This document shows positions 26,808-36,276 of a DNA stretch of 64,000 nucleotides, in pieces (the stretch's first letter is position 1; every line of letters starts with the position of its first letter). Below the pieces are notes generated by a model. It ran no database searches. It had not been told where the DNA came from and saw only the letters and a list, made by a program, of their open reading frames with translations. The stretch comes from WHTI01 sp963826105 (GTDB taxonomy: Bacteria; Actinomycetota; CADDZG01; WHSQ01), in NCBI GenBank assembly GCA_963826105.1, contig CAWGWA010000002.1:1-64000 (forward strand). The letters run 5' to 3'. The translations under genes were made by a program, and so were the position numbers.

Positions 26808-29277
26808 ATGGAGAGCGACTACAACTTCGACGAGATAGAGACCCGGCTGGCGGTCAAGTGGGTTCAGGACGGCGACTACGTCGCGCCCGAGGTGCCGCTC
26901 GATCCTTCACGCAAGCGCTATGCCCTGACGATGCTTCCGTACCCGTCCGGGGACATGCATATGGGTCACGTCGAGGTGTTCTCGATCCACGATGCCTACG
27001 CCCGGCACGCACGCATGAAGGGGTTCGAGGTACTGAACCCCTTGGGCTTCGATGCCTTCGGTCTCCCCGCCGAGAACGCCGCGATCAAGAGAGGTATCAA
27101 CCCGCGGGAGTGGACCTACTCGAACATCGAGAAATTGCGATCGAGCGCCGAACGCCTCGGCTGTTCGTTCGACTGGACCAGAACGTTCCGAACCTGTGAC
27201 CCTGAGTACTACCGCTGGAACCAGTGGATATTCCTCCGTCTGTTCGAGCGAGGGCTCGCCTACAAGAAGGAGGCCGCGGCCAATTGGTGTCCCCAGGACA
27301 AGACGGTTCTCGCCAACGAACAGGTGGTCGGGGGTCGCTGCGAGCGTTGTGACACCCTCGTCGTCAAGCGGTATATGACGCAGTGGTTCTTCAAGGTCAC
27401 CGACTACGCCGACCGGCTCCTCGACGACATGGTCATCAACGAGCACTGGACCGAGCGCTTGAAGATGCTCCAGTCCAACTGGATCGGACGTTCCTACGGA
27501 GCCGAGATCGAGTTTCCGATCGAGGGGTTGAAGGAGCCCATAACCGTCTACACGACCAGGCCGGACACGTTGTGGGGCGCGACATTCTTCGTGATGGCTC
27601 CGGAGCACAAGCTCGCCGAGGACTTGGTTAGAGGGACTTCACTCGAGGCCAGAGCTCAAGGAGTTCCGCACCGAGGTCGAGCGCATGACCGAGATGGACC
27701 GAACCTCGACCGAGCGCGAGAAGCAGGGGATGTTCCTCGGGAAGTACGCGACCAATCCGGTCAACGGCGAACAGATCCCGATCTGGGTCGCGGACTACGT
27801 CCTTCTTGACTACGGCACCGGCGCGATCATGGCGGTGCCGGCCCACGACCAACGGGACTTCGAGTTCGCGCGTCGCTACGACCTGCCGATCCGAGTCGTG
27901 ATCCAGCCCGAGGGCGAGGCGGCCGCACCGGACACGATGACCGAGGCTTACTCGCACGATGGAGTGATGGTCAATTCGGGCGAGTTCGACGGCACGCCGG
28001 CCGATGAGGCAGTGGCGAAGGTGACCGCGTGGCTCGAGAAGAAGGGGCTCGGCAGGGGAGCGGTCAACTTCCGTTTGCGGGACTGGCTGATCTCTCGTCA
28101 ACGTTACTGGGGAACGCCGATCCCGATCATCTCGTGTGACAGCTGCGGGCAGATCCCGGTCCCGGATGACCAGTTGCCTGTCGTCCTGCCCGACGGGATC
28201 GACTTCACGCCATCGGACGAAGCCTCGCCGCTGGCCAATGCGCACGATTGGCTGAATGTCCCGTGCCCGAAGTGCGGTGGCCCGGCTAAGCGCGAGACCG
28301 ACACGATGGACACGTTCGTCGACTCGTCGTGGTACTTCCAGCGGTATCTAGATCCACACAACGAGGAGATCCCTTTCGAGCGCGCCAAGTCCGATGCGTG
28401 GATGCCGATGGACATCTATACCGGTGGCATCGAGCACGCCGTCCTCCATCTGTTGTACGCCCGGTTCTTCCAGAAGTTCTTCGTCGACATCGGCATGGCC
28501 CGGGACCCCGAGCCCTTCCCACGCATGGTCAACCAGGGCCAGATCACGATGGGTGGGAAGAGGATGTCGAAGAGCCGGGGCAACCTCGTCTCTCCGGCCG
28601 AGGCGTTCGAGCTCTATGGGGCCGATGCGTTGCGCTTGTTCATCCTGTTCTCAGGGCCCCCCGAGCAGGACTACGACTGGCCCTCTGAGGGCGTGACCTC
28701 CATAGGCCGCGTGACGGCCCCGTGGCTCCAGCGCGTATCGCGCCTGTGCGAGCAGGCGAGGACCCTCGAGGGGACCGATAGTGGCGCTGCGGAGCAGGAT
28801 CTACTCAAGAGCCTGCACCGCACCATCAAGGCCGTCTCGGCCGATTACGAAGGTCTCTCCTTCAATACGGCGATCGCTCGTCTGATGGAGCTGGTGAACG
28901 ACAGTTACCGTTATCGGGCCGCGGGCGGCGACAACGGCGAGGTCCTCCGCGAGGTGACGCAAGATCTGATCAAGATGCTGGCTCCCATAGCCCCGTTCAT
29001 CACCGAGGAACAATGGCGTCGTTTCGGCAACGAAGGTTCGATCCACGTCCAGGCATGGCCGACCTTCGATGAGGCGATGGTGACCGAGAACGAGGCGACG
29101 ATGGTCATCCAGGTGAACGGCAAGGTGCGCGACACGATCTTGGTCCCGGTTGACGTCACCGAGGAGGAGATGTTGAAGCGCGCCTTAGCGTCGGAAAAGA
29201 TCCAGCGCTACCTCGATGGCAAGGAGCCGGCAAAGGTCATTGCCCGCCCCCCCAAGATGCTGTCGCTCGTGATCTAG
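26808..29277 (+). CDS. leuS: Leucyl-tRNA synthetase (one frameshift)
   Basis: Charges tRNA-Leu. The HIGH signature reads HMGH in MLPYPSGDMHMGHVEVFS; the KMSKS loop is GGKRMSKSRGN near the C-terminal third. The editing domain (TVYTTRPDTLWGATFFVMAP) and the zinc-like insert CERCDTLV / CPKCGGPA are seen, along with the C-terminal VQVNGKVRDTI domain. At about 27,646 the frame shifts (S-L-E, then P-E-L-K-E-F-R-T-E-V), so the gene appears as two open frames, 26,808-27,809 and 27,685-29,277. One extra G next to CCAGAGCTC explains it. In an essential gene this is most likely a sequence error. Confidence 0.95.
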
Positions 29278-30510
29278 AAGATCTCGGGGTGCCAGGGCTT
29301 TCGTTCGGTCCGGAAGAGGCTGTCGGCGCGACGAACCGCACCTTCGGTCAGTTCTTCCAATCGCAACGCGCGCTGGAATTCACCAAATGTGAAGGCACCG
29401 AGGTAGACCCCTCCGAGTTCCCGGGCGTGGAGCTTGATGTCTGCCTCCGCGTCGGTCTTCGTGATCCTCGCCTTGCCGTCCGAGATGTCGAACGACCAGC
29501 GTCCTTCGTTCCAGGGGCAGAAGTCATCGACCACATCGAAGACGATCTCGTCGGTTCCGACGTTGTAGCTGCGCGCCTCGAACGCACCGGGGACGTCGAC
29601 GATGCGAGCCCACACCGAGTCTGACATGCGAGCCTTCAGACTTCGAGGCTCCATCAGCATCAACAGCAACGGAGAGTCCTGGGGCAGCCACCATGCCTTG
29701 ATCGATGCGCTCAGGTCGATGTCGAAGATGAAGCGCCACATCTCGCGCTCGGCAACGGGGCTCGTGGCGACGAGCTCCTTGACCTCGATGTGACCCTCGG
29801 GAGAACCGTCATCCCACTTGTGGTGCAACCGGTAGATCGCATAGGCGGCCGGCTCCGAATCGATCTCGAGGATCCCTGCGAAGCGCGGGCCCCCACCATC
29901 TCGGTGTCGTTCGGGATCGGTCAACGTGTGGTGCTTCCACCACTTCTTCGAGCGGGCGACCATCCCCGGACGTTCTGAGCGGGCCCGTTCGTAGATCTTG
30001 GACAGGTCTCCGATGTTCTCCTTCGGGACGCCCACGCGGACCTTGCCTACCCGAGGTGGATCGTTGAGCAGCCGGGTCTTCGCACGGGGGATGTCGATCT
30101 GAAGTCCAACGGTAGCGAGGCCGTACCCGAATCTCTGATAGATGCTTCCCTCGGACGCCCAGAGGATCGCTACCGGCTCGCCCGCAGCGCGGACATCGTC
30201 GAGCTGCTTGCGCATCATCTTAGTCGCAAGGCCCTGACGACGATGGCTCGGAAGGACGCCTACGACGGTGACCCCGGCGGCCCTTACTTCTCCGCCGCCC
30301 GGCACGGTGAGCTTGAACGAGAACGCTCCTGCGGTCCCGACGATGTCGTCGCCATCGTACGCAGCGATGGTGCGCATCGTTCTCGAGGACCTTCTTGAAG
30401 TCGTTCCACTCTTCGCCTTCGCGCATCTCATCGCCGAATGAAGCCTCACAGGCGACCATGAATCGTTTGGCTTCGGCCTCGTCTTTGACCGCGCGGAGTT
30501 TGATGTCCAT
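29274..30510 (-). CDS. Eis-like GNAT acetyltransferase (one frameshift)
   Basis: Enhanced-intracellular-survival-like N-acetyltransferase with an N-terminal GNAT domain (VTVVGVLPSHRRQGLATKMM is the acetyl-CoA site; SIYQRFGYGLAT), a second GNAT-like domain and a C-terminal sterol-carrier-like domain (DIKLHARELGGVYLGAFTF). In relatives it acetylates amines of aminoglycosides or protein lysines. The start is at 30,510 (MDIKLRAVKDEAEAKRFMVA). A frame change at about 30,380 separates FKKVLEN from MRTIAAYDGDD. Joined length, about 411 residues, is normal. It converges with leuS (4-base overlap of stops). Confidence 0.85.
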
Positions 30511-30579
30511 GGACTGACGCTCCCACGCTGTGAGCCCCGCCACTGTCGGCCCGGTGACAGTGCGGTGAGGTGGACGTTC

Positions 30580-31209
30580 ATGGAACCTGTCGAGATCCCG
30601 GGATCGCTTCTCGACCGCCTGCGCTCGGGGATCGGAACCCGCCGTGAGGTCTGGGTTCTGGCTGCCGTGGTCGCGACTCTGTCTCTGGGGGGCCTCGCCT
30701 TCTGGGCCCGGGGTGCCCCGGCCCGTATCGCGCCCCCGGCGGTCGAGGACACGGCCCCCGACCCCGTCGAGACCCCCGAGGTCGAGGGCGTCGTCGTCCA
30801 TGTCGCGGGCAAGGTCCGGCGACCAGGGCTGTACACCCTGCCGCCGGGGGCTCGGGTCGCCGACGCGATCGAGGCCGCCGGAGGACCGAGGGCAGGGGCA
30901 GACCTTGACCTCCTCAACCTCGCCGAAGTGCTCGTCGACGGCACCAAGATCGAAGTTCTGGGGGCCGGGGCATCGCCGAGTGTTTCATCTACGACCCCGG
31001 CGACTCCAGACGCTCCTGCGGTCATCAACATCAACACCGCCGATCAGATAGAGCTCGAGCAGATCCCTGGGATCGGTCCGGTCAAGGCGGCGGCGATCAT
31101 CGACCATCGGGATGCATCGGGACCGTTCGCCGCGGTTGAGGACCTGCTCGACGTGACCGGCATCGGACCCGCAACGCTCGAATCCCTGCGCCCGTACGTG
31201 ACCGTCTGA
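30580..31209 (+). CDS. comEA: Competence protein ComEA (SLBB and helix-hairpin-helix)
   Basis: DNA receptor of the uptake machinery. One N-terminal membrane segment (VWVLAAVVATLSLGGLAFWA) is followed by a proline-rich linker, an SLBB domain (VVVHVAGKVRRPGLYTLPPG, about residues 68-125) and a C-terminal double helix-hairpin-helix (NINTADQIELEQIPGIGPVK and LLDVTGIGPATLESLRPYV). The ATG 30,580 follows GAGGTGG; an upstream GTG at 30,565 is less likely. comEC starts one base after the stop. Confidence 0.93.
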   Translation: MEPVEIPGSLLDRLRSGIGTRREVWVLAAVVATLSLGGLAFWARGAPARIAPPAVEDTAPDPVETPEVEGVVVHVAGKVRRPGLYTLPPGARVADAIEAAGGPRAGADLDLLNLAEVLVDGTKIEVLGAGASPSVSSTTPATPDAPAVININTADQIELEQIPGIGPVKAAAIIDHRDASGPFAAVEDLLDVTGIGPATLESLRPYVTV

Positions 31210-31210
31210 C

Positions 31211-32594
31211 GTGGCGTTGTGGTTGACGCTCGCGGGGTTCGCCGCGGGCATCCTCATCGGTGTCGCGCATCCCCTCGTCATCGCCCTCATGGGTGGAGTC
31301 CTGCTGATCCCGCGCCGAGTCGCCGCGTTGACCGCTGGAGGGGTGTTCCTGATCGGCCTTGGCCTCGGCTCACTCTCGGCCGAGATGCGTGCACCCGACG
31401 TCTCTGCCGCTTCGATGCTCGCGGCGGAGGTAGCTCGTTGCGAGGTATCGGGATCTCTCCTCGAACACCTCGGCAACGATGCGTCGCTGGTGGGCGTAAC
31501 GGAAGCGACCTGCACCGATCGAGCTCCGTTGGACGATCTGGGCGCACTTGCATTCCCACGCGTCGACGCTGACGCGGGAACCACCATCGAAGCCTTCGGC
31601 TGGATCTACCCGCTTGAACCCGAGGGGTTCGACGTTTTCCTGACCAGATCTGGAGCGCTCGCCGGCTTCCACCCGGTCGAAGTGATCACCGGATCCATCC
31701 CTTCGCGCGTGATGGCGGTCGCTGCGGACATGAAAGGTGGCCTCCGGGACGCGGTCGGCTTCGCTGGGTCCTCGCGAGGGAGCGTTGCTGCTCGGGCTCA
31801 CGATCGGCGATACCTCCCGGATGGATCCGGTCACTGAGGGGCACCTTCGGCGCGCGGGATTGACGCACCTCGTCGCCGTTTCCGGAAGTAACGTCGCGAT
31901 CGTCTTGGGCTCGCTCATGTTCGTGGCCGCGTTCGCCGGTTTGAGAACCAGGCTCGCGATCGCAACGGTTGGACTGATCCTGTTCGTCCTGGTCACCGGG
32001 CCCGAGCCGTCGGTGCTGCGAGCCGCGGCGATGGGGGCGATCGGTCTGGCGGCTCTTGCCCTTGGCGAGAGGATCCCGACCCTCCATGCCCTCGGTCTCG
32101 CACTGCTCTGTGTGCTGGCACTACGACCGGGTCTGCTCACCTCTCTCGGACTCCAACTGTCGGTCGCGGCGACGGCCGGGATCATCTTGTGGGCTCGCCC
32201 GCTCTCGGAGAGACTCTCCTTCCTTCCGCGTCCGGTATCCCTCGGGATCGGGGCGACGGTGGCCGCCCAGGTGGCCGTTGCTCCGCTGCTCGCGGCCGGG
32301 TTCGGGGAGGTTTCCGTTGCAGGCCTCCCGGCCAATCTCCTGGCGATGCCGGCGGTGGCCCCGGCCACGATCCTGGGCTTCGCGGCTGCGATGGTCGGTC
32401 CATTCTGGGCGGACGGAGCTGGGTTCATCGCTCGGCTCGCGGGGCCCTTCGTCACGCTGATCCTGAAAGTGGGGGATGGGTTCGGCGGAACCGCCTGGGC
32501 AACGGTTCCGGTTCCCTCGATCGTGGCGGCCGCCTTCGGAGTTGCGGTGATCGGGGCCGCGATCGGAACCCTCATCGGGGATGCCCGGGGTTAA
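31211..32594 (+). CDS. comEC: DNA internalisation competence protein ComEC/Rec2 (one frameshift)
   Basis: Membrane channel that brings single-stranded DNA into the cytoplasm. Start GTG 31,211. N-terminal hydrophobic segments (LTLAGFAAGILIGVAHPLVI) and a soluble OB region (CEVSGSLLEH, CTDRAPLDDL) are followed, after a frame change near 31,770, by the ComEC core: ALLLGLTIGDTSRMDP, LTHLVAVSGSNVAIVLG, then about eight membrane helices. It ends at about 460 residues (GTLIGDARG), so the C-terminal metallo-beta-lactamase domain of long ComEC proteins is absent, as in many short forms. Confidence 0.9.
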
Positions 32595-32603
32595 CCTCTG
32601 GTC

Positions 32604-32954
32604 ATGAAACTCACGAACCTCAAGGTGATCGTCATATCGCTGTTCGGTGGTGCAGCGGCCGGGGTCGCGGGGGGCTTGGTTTACGCGTGGTTGGCCGACA
32701 AGGTGGCGTTCCACGGGATCGGCACCGGGCTGTTCATCATCGGGATCCTGGCGCTCGGAGTTGGCTTGACCGGGGCGGCCGAGCCGGAACAAGGTTGGTC
32801 TTCCAAACGAGCGGAGGGTCGCCGAAGCGTGGCATCCCGTCTGATCTCCGAGGAAGCCGTCGAGATCTCTTCCAAAGCGATGGCGGCGTGGGCCGTCCTG
32901 GTCGGCCTTCCACTCCTTGCTCTCTCGATGATCTCGTTCTCGCTGGCCGTCTGA
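32604..32954 (+). CDS. Small membrane protein of unknown function
   Basis: 116 residues with three predicted membrane segments: VIVISLFGGAAAGVAGGLVY, TGLFIIGILALGVGLTG and MAAWAVLVGLPLLALSMISF. A charged loop (WSSKRAEGRRSVASRLISEE) lies between the second and third. It starts 9 bases after comEC, and its stop overlaps the next start (TGATG), so it is part of the same operon. No family recognised. Confidence 0.7.
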   Translation: MKLTNLKVIVISLFGGAAAGVAGGLVYAWLADKVAFHGIGTGLFIIGILALGVGLTGAAEPEQGWSSKRAEGRRSVASRLISEEAVEISSKAMAAWAVLVGLPLLALSMISFSLAV

Positions 32955-33142
32955 TGTGGAAGTGGGTATTGCACGCGGATGACGGTGGCGACCTTCGATC
33001 GACCGAGGCGTTCGAGACGCAGGAAGCGGCCGAAGAGTGGATGGGAGACCGTTGGAGCGAATTGCTCGATGAGGGAGCCGGCTCGGTCTCGCTCATGGAT
33101 GACGAGAACAAGATTTACACGATGGGTTTGAGGCCCGAATGA
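32954..33142 (+). CDS. 62-residue conserved-looking small protein
   Basis: Begins MWKWVLHADDGGDLRSTEAF; acidic, tryptophan-rich, ending NKIYTMGLRPE. Both ends overlap the neighbouring genes (TGATG with the membrane protein, ATGA with holA), strong evidence that it is translated. The aromatic, mixed alpha/beta pattern suggests a small folded domain. Function unknown. Confidence 0.7.
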   Translation: MWKWVLHADDGGDLRSTEAFETQEAAEEWMGDRWSELLDEGAGSVSLMDDENKIYTMGLRPE

Positions 33143-34062
33143 GCTTTCCGGTCTACCTGCTGTCGGGCGAGGAGTTCCTCGTCGATGAAGCGCTCGACCG
33201 GGTCAGGAACGAAACCGGTTGCGATCCTCTCGCCGAGATCACCCTCCCGGCGCGCACTCCCGGGCACGAGATCCTCGGAACGTTGGGCACCGCATCTCTG
33301 CTGGGTGGTTGTCGGTTGGTCATCATCGAGAGCGCGCAAGACATGCTCAAGGAACAGGTCGAGGCGTTGACCCGTTACCTCGAGTCTCCGTCGCCGTCAT
33401 CGGTCCTGGTCCTGGTCGCCACCGGTCGAACGAAGCTCGACGCGCAGGTGAAGAGGATCGGCGCTCTCGTGAGTCTGGAGGCGCCCAAGGGTAGGAAGCT
33501 CGCCACGTGGGTTAAGGACCGGGCTCGCTCCAAGAAGCTGAAGATCGACGAACGCGCGCCGTGGGCACTGATCGAAGCGGTCGGCAACGAGCTGAGGGAC
33601 CTCGACGCCGCGCTCGATCAGTTGGGCACACGCCTTGGTCCGGAGGGCACGATCGGCGTCCCCCAGATCAAGGCCGCCTTCACCCGTCACGCCGACGAGA
33701 GGATCTATTCGTTCACCGACGCGGTGGGGGAGCGGAAGCTGCCGCGCGCGATGGAGCTACTGCGCCGCCTCTACGACCAGGGTGAGGACCCACTGCCGCT
33801 GCTCGGTGCTTTGACCAACCACATCAGGAGGCTCTTGAGGGCGCGCCGTCACGCGGACAGGGGATCGGCCGCGGTTGGCGATGTGTTGGGGATGCCCGGA
33901 TGGCGGGCGGAGCGGATGGCGACCCAGGCGCGTTCATACTCCGAGGACGAATTGGTGGACGCGATGGGATTCCTGGCCGAAGCCGACTTCGAGATGAAAG
34001 GCGGAGACCTGCCGCCTCAAGCCGCACTGGAACGCGCCGTGGTCAAGATAGTGGAGAGATGA
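33139..34062 (+). CDS. holA: DNA polymerase III subunit delta
   Basis: Clamp-loader subunit that opens the beta clamp. 307 residues. FPVYLLSGEEFLVDEALDRV at the N terminus is the start of the delta ATPase-like domain; SPSPSSVLVLVATGRTKLDA and AFTRHADERIYSFTDAVGER, LYDQGEDPLPLLGALTNHIR are typical of HolA. There is no Walker motif, as expected for delta. The position after comEC and before rpsT is conserved in many bacteria. Confidence 0.93.
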   Translation: MSFPVYLLSGEEFLVDEALDRVRNETGCDPLAEITLPARTPGHEILGTLGTASLLGGCRLVIIESAQDMLKEQVEALTRYLESPSPSSVLVLVATGRTKLDAQVKRIGALVSLEAPKGRKLATWVKDRARSKKLKIDERAPWALIEAVGNELRDLDAALDQLGTRLGPEGTIGVPQIKAAFTRHADERIYSFTDAVGERKLPRAMELLRRLYDQGEDPLPLLGALTNHIRRLLRARRHADRGSAAVGDVLGMPGWRAERMATQARSYSEDELVDAMGFLAEADFEMKGGDLPPQAALERAVVKIVER

Positions 34063-34065
34063 CCC

Positions 34066-34323
34066 TTAGCCCTTGAGGTGCTTGGCGAGCCGGGACTTCT
34101 GGTTCGCCGCTTTGTTCTTGTGGATGATGCCCTTGGCGGCGGCCTTGTCGAGCTCGCGGCTGACCTCACGGTAGCCCGCGGCGGCCTGTTCGGCGTCGCC
34201 AGACTCAGCCGAGCTGAGGAAGTTCTTAGTGATCGTGCGGAGCCTGGAGCGGACGCTCTTGTTGCGCTCGTTGGCAGCCGCGCTCTGGCGGTTTCGCTTG
34301 ATCTGACTCTTGATGTTCGCCAT
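34066..34323 (-). CDS. rpsT: 30S ribosomal protein S20
   Basis: Primary 16S rRNA-binding protein of the small subunit, 85 residues, very basic. MANIKSQIKRNRQSAAANER and the C-terminal GIIHKNKAANQKSRLAKHLK are diagnostic. The ribosome site GTGGAG lies 9-14 bases before the ATG. It is convergent with holA (3 bases between stops) and divergent from lepA; a perfect hairpin lies in its leader. Confidence 0.98.
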   Translation of the reverse strand: MANIKSQIKRNRQSAAANERNKSVRSRLRTITKNFLSSAESGDAEQAAAGYREVSRELDKAAAKGIIHKNKAANQKSRLAKHLKG

Positions 34324-34346
34324 CTATCGATTCTCCACTTTGTTTG

Positions 34347-34368
34347 GCAGTCCGTCGAGACGGACTGC
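34347..34368 (-). promoter_or_regulatory. Hairpin in the rpsT 5' leader
   Basis: A perfect 9-base-pair stem GCAGTCCGT/ACGGACTGC with a four-base loop, ending 23 bases before the rpsT start on the minus strand. Ribosomal-protein genes are often controlled by the protein binding its own leader; a S20-binding role here is inference. No T run follows within its own strand, so a terminator is less likely. Confidence 0.55.
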
Positions 34369-34461
34369 TGTATCTGGGACGGGACCGCGTTAATTCAGGG
34401 CCCGTTCACTAGGGGGGTCTGCGGGCGCAAGGATACCGCAAATGCCTTTACGCTGCGCCTA

Positions 34462-36276
34462 ATGGATCAGCCACATCAGAGGGCGATCGCCGTCATCGCC
34501 CACATCGATCACGGGAAAAGCACCCTTTCGGACCGCCTCCTGCAGCTCACGGGGACGGTCTCGGACCGCGATATGAGGGAGCAATACCTCGACCGGATGG
34601 ACCTCGAGCGGGAGCGGGGCATCACGATCAAGGCCGCTGCCGTGAGGATGGAATACAAGGCTTCCGACGGAGAGCTCTACGAGATCAACCTCATCGACAC
34701 GCCGGGACACGTCGACTTCGGTTACGAGGTGTCCCGGTCCCTGGCGGCCTGCGACGGCGTTCTGTTGCTGGTCGATGCCGCCCAGGGCATCGAGGCCCAG
34801 ACCCTGACCAACCTCTACCTGGCGGTCGACGCCGGGCTCGAGATCATCCCGGTGCTGAACAAGATCGATCTCCCCGCAGCGCAGCCGGAGAAGTACGCCG
34901 AAGAGATCGCTCAGTTGATCGGTTGCGAGCCCTCCGATGTCTTCCGGATCTCGGCCAAGACCGGCGAAGGCGTACCCGATCTGCTTGAGGCGATCGTTGC
35001 CAAGGTCCCGGCGCCGACGGGGAACCCGGATGGGCCCTTACGCGCACTCGTGTTCGACTCGTATTACGACGCCTATCGAGGTGTGGTGGCCTACATCCGG
35101 GTCATCGACGGCCGGCTCTCGTCACGCCAACCGATCCATTTCATGGTTGCCGAACTCGAAGTCGAGGCCGACGAGGTCGGGATCATGTCGCCGGGGCCGA
35201 CTCCCGTCGAGTCGCTCGATACCGGTGAGGTCGGCTATCTCGTTGCAGGGATCAAAGAGGTTTCGCTGGTGAAGGTCGGCGATACCGTTACCGCCGCCGG
35301 CAAGGGAGCTGCCGAAGAGCCTCTCCATGGTTACCGCGAGCCGAAGCCGATGGTGTTCGCCGGCATCTACCCGATCAACGGAGACGACTTCCCACTTCTG
35401 CGCGACGCTCTCGACAAACTCAAGCTCAACGACTCCGCCTTGGTGTATGAGCCGGAGTCATCGACCGCGTTGGGGTTCGGTTTCCGCTGCGGCTTCCTCG
35501 GACTCCTGCACATGGAGATCACGCGTGACCGGCTCGAGAGGGAGTTCGATCTCGAGCTGATCGCGACGGCCCCTTCGGTCGGTTACGAACTCGTACTCAC
35601 CGACGGCAACCGGAAGATGATCCGCAACCCGACCGACATGCCCGACCGGAGCACGATCGAAGAGATCTATGAGCCGTACGTCTCCGTGATGATCGTCTCG
35701 CCGTCGGAATACATCGGCACGATCATGCAGCTGTGCCAAGAGCGGCGCGGCGAGCTCAAGGAGATGCACTACCTCTCGCCGGAGCGAGTCGAGATCCGGT
35801 ATCACATGCCCCTCGGCGAGATCATCTTCGACTTCTTCGATCAGCTGAAGAGCGGCACCAAGGGCTACGCATCGCTCGACTACGAGCCGGTCGGCATGAA
35901 CCCTTCCGAGCTCGTCAAGGTCGACGTACTCCTCAATGGCCAGCCGGTGGATGCGTTTTCGACCGTAGTCCACCGAGACAAGGCGTACCTCTACGGGAAG
36001 ACGATGACGGAGCGCCTCCGCAAGCTGATCCCCCGGCAGCTCTTCGATGTGCCGATCCAGGCCGCGGTGGGCTCGCGGGTCATCGCGCGCGAGACGGTTA
36101 AGGCCAAGCGCAAGGACGTCATCGCAAAGTGTTACGGCGGGGACGTCAGCCGTAAGCGGAAGCTGCTCGAGAAGCAGAAAGAGGGCAAGAAACGGATGAA
36201 GCAGATCGGCTCGGTCGAGGTGCCGCAGTCGGCATTCATCGAGGCCCTGAAGCTAGAACCGGACGTCGAATCATGA
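34462..36276 (+). CDS. lepA: Elongation factor 4 (LepA)
   Basis: Ribosome-associated GTPase acting in initiation and 30S assembly. 604 residues from ATG 34,462. G1 AHIDHGKST (13-21), switch I RERGITIKAAAV, G3 DTPGHVDFGYEVSRS and G4 NKIDLPAA are present. The C-terminal LepA-specific domain includes SGTKGYASLDYEP, VDVLLNGQPVDAF and the end RKDVIAKCYGGDVSRKRKLL. No ribosome site precedes the ATG (GCTGCGCCTA-ATG), and TACGCT 8 bases upstream could be a -10 box, so a leaderless mRNA is possible. The stop overlaps hemW (ATGA). Confidence 0.97.
   Translation: MDQPHQRAIAVIAHIDHGKSTLSDRLLQLTGTVSDRDMREQYLDRMDLERERGITIKAAAVRMEYKASDGELYEINLIDTPGHVDFGYEVSRSLAACDGVLLLVDAAQGIEAQTLTNLYLAVDAGLEIIPVLNKIDLPAAQPEKYAEEIAQLIGCEPSDVFRISAKTGEGVPDLLEAIVAKVPAPTGNPDGPLRALVFDSYYDAYRGVVAYIRVIDGRLSSRQPIHFMVAELEVEADEVGIMSPGPTPVESLDTGEVGYLVAGIKEVSLVKVGDTVTAAGKGAAEEPLHGYREPKPMVFAGIYPINGDDFPLLRDALDKLKLNDSALVYEPESSTALGFGFRCGFLGLLHMEITRDRLEREFDLELIATAPSVGYELVLTDGNRKMIRNPTDMPDRSTIEEIYEPYVSVMIVSPSEYIGTIMQLCQERRGELKEMHYLSPERVEIRYHMPLGEIIFDFFDQLKSGTKGYASLDYEPVGMNPSELVKVDVLLNGQPVDAFSTVVHRDKAYLYGKTMTERLRKLIPRQLFDVPIQAAVGSRVIARETVKAKRKDVIAKCYGGDVSRKRKLLEKQKEGKKRMKQIGSVEVPQSAFIEALKLEPDVES

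Noticed and set aside
29274..31037. Very long minus-strand open frame beginning 500 bases before the Eis-like start
   Set aside because: The extra N-terminal part is low-complexity Ser/Arg/Pro sequence that runs antiparallel to comEA; the true start is MDIKLRAV at 30,510 after correcting one indel.
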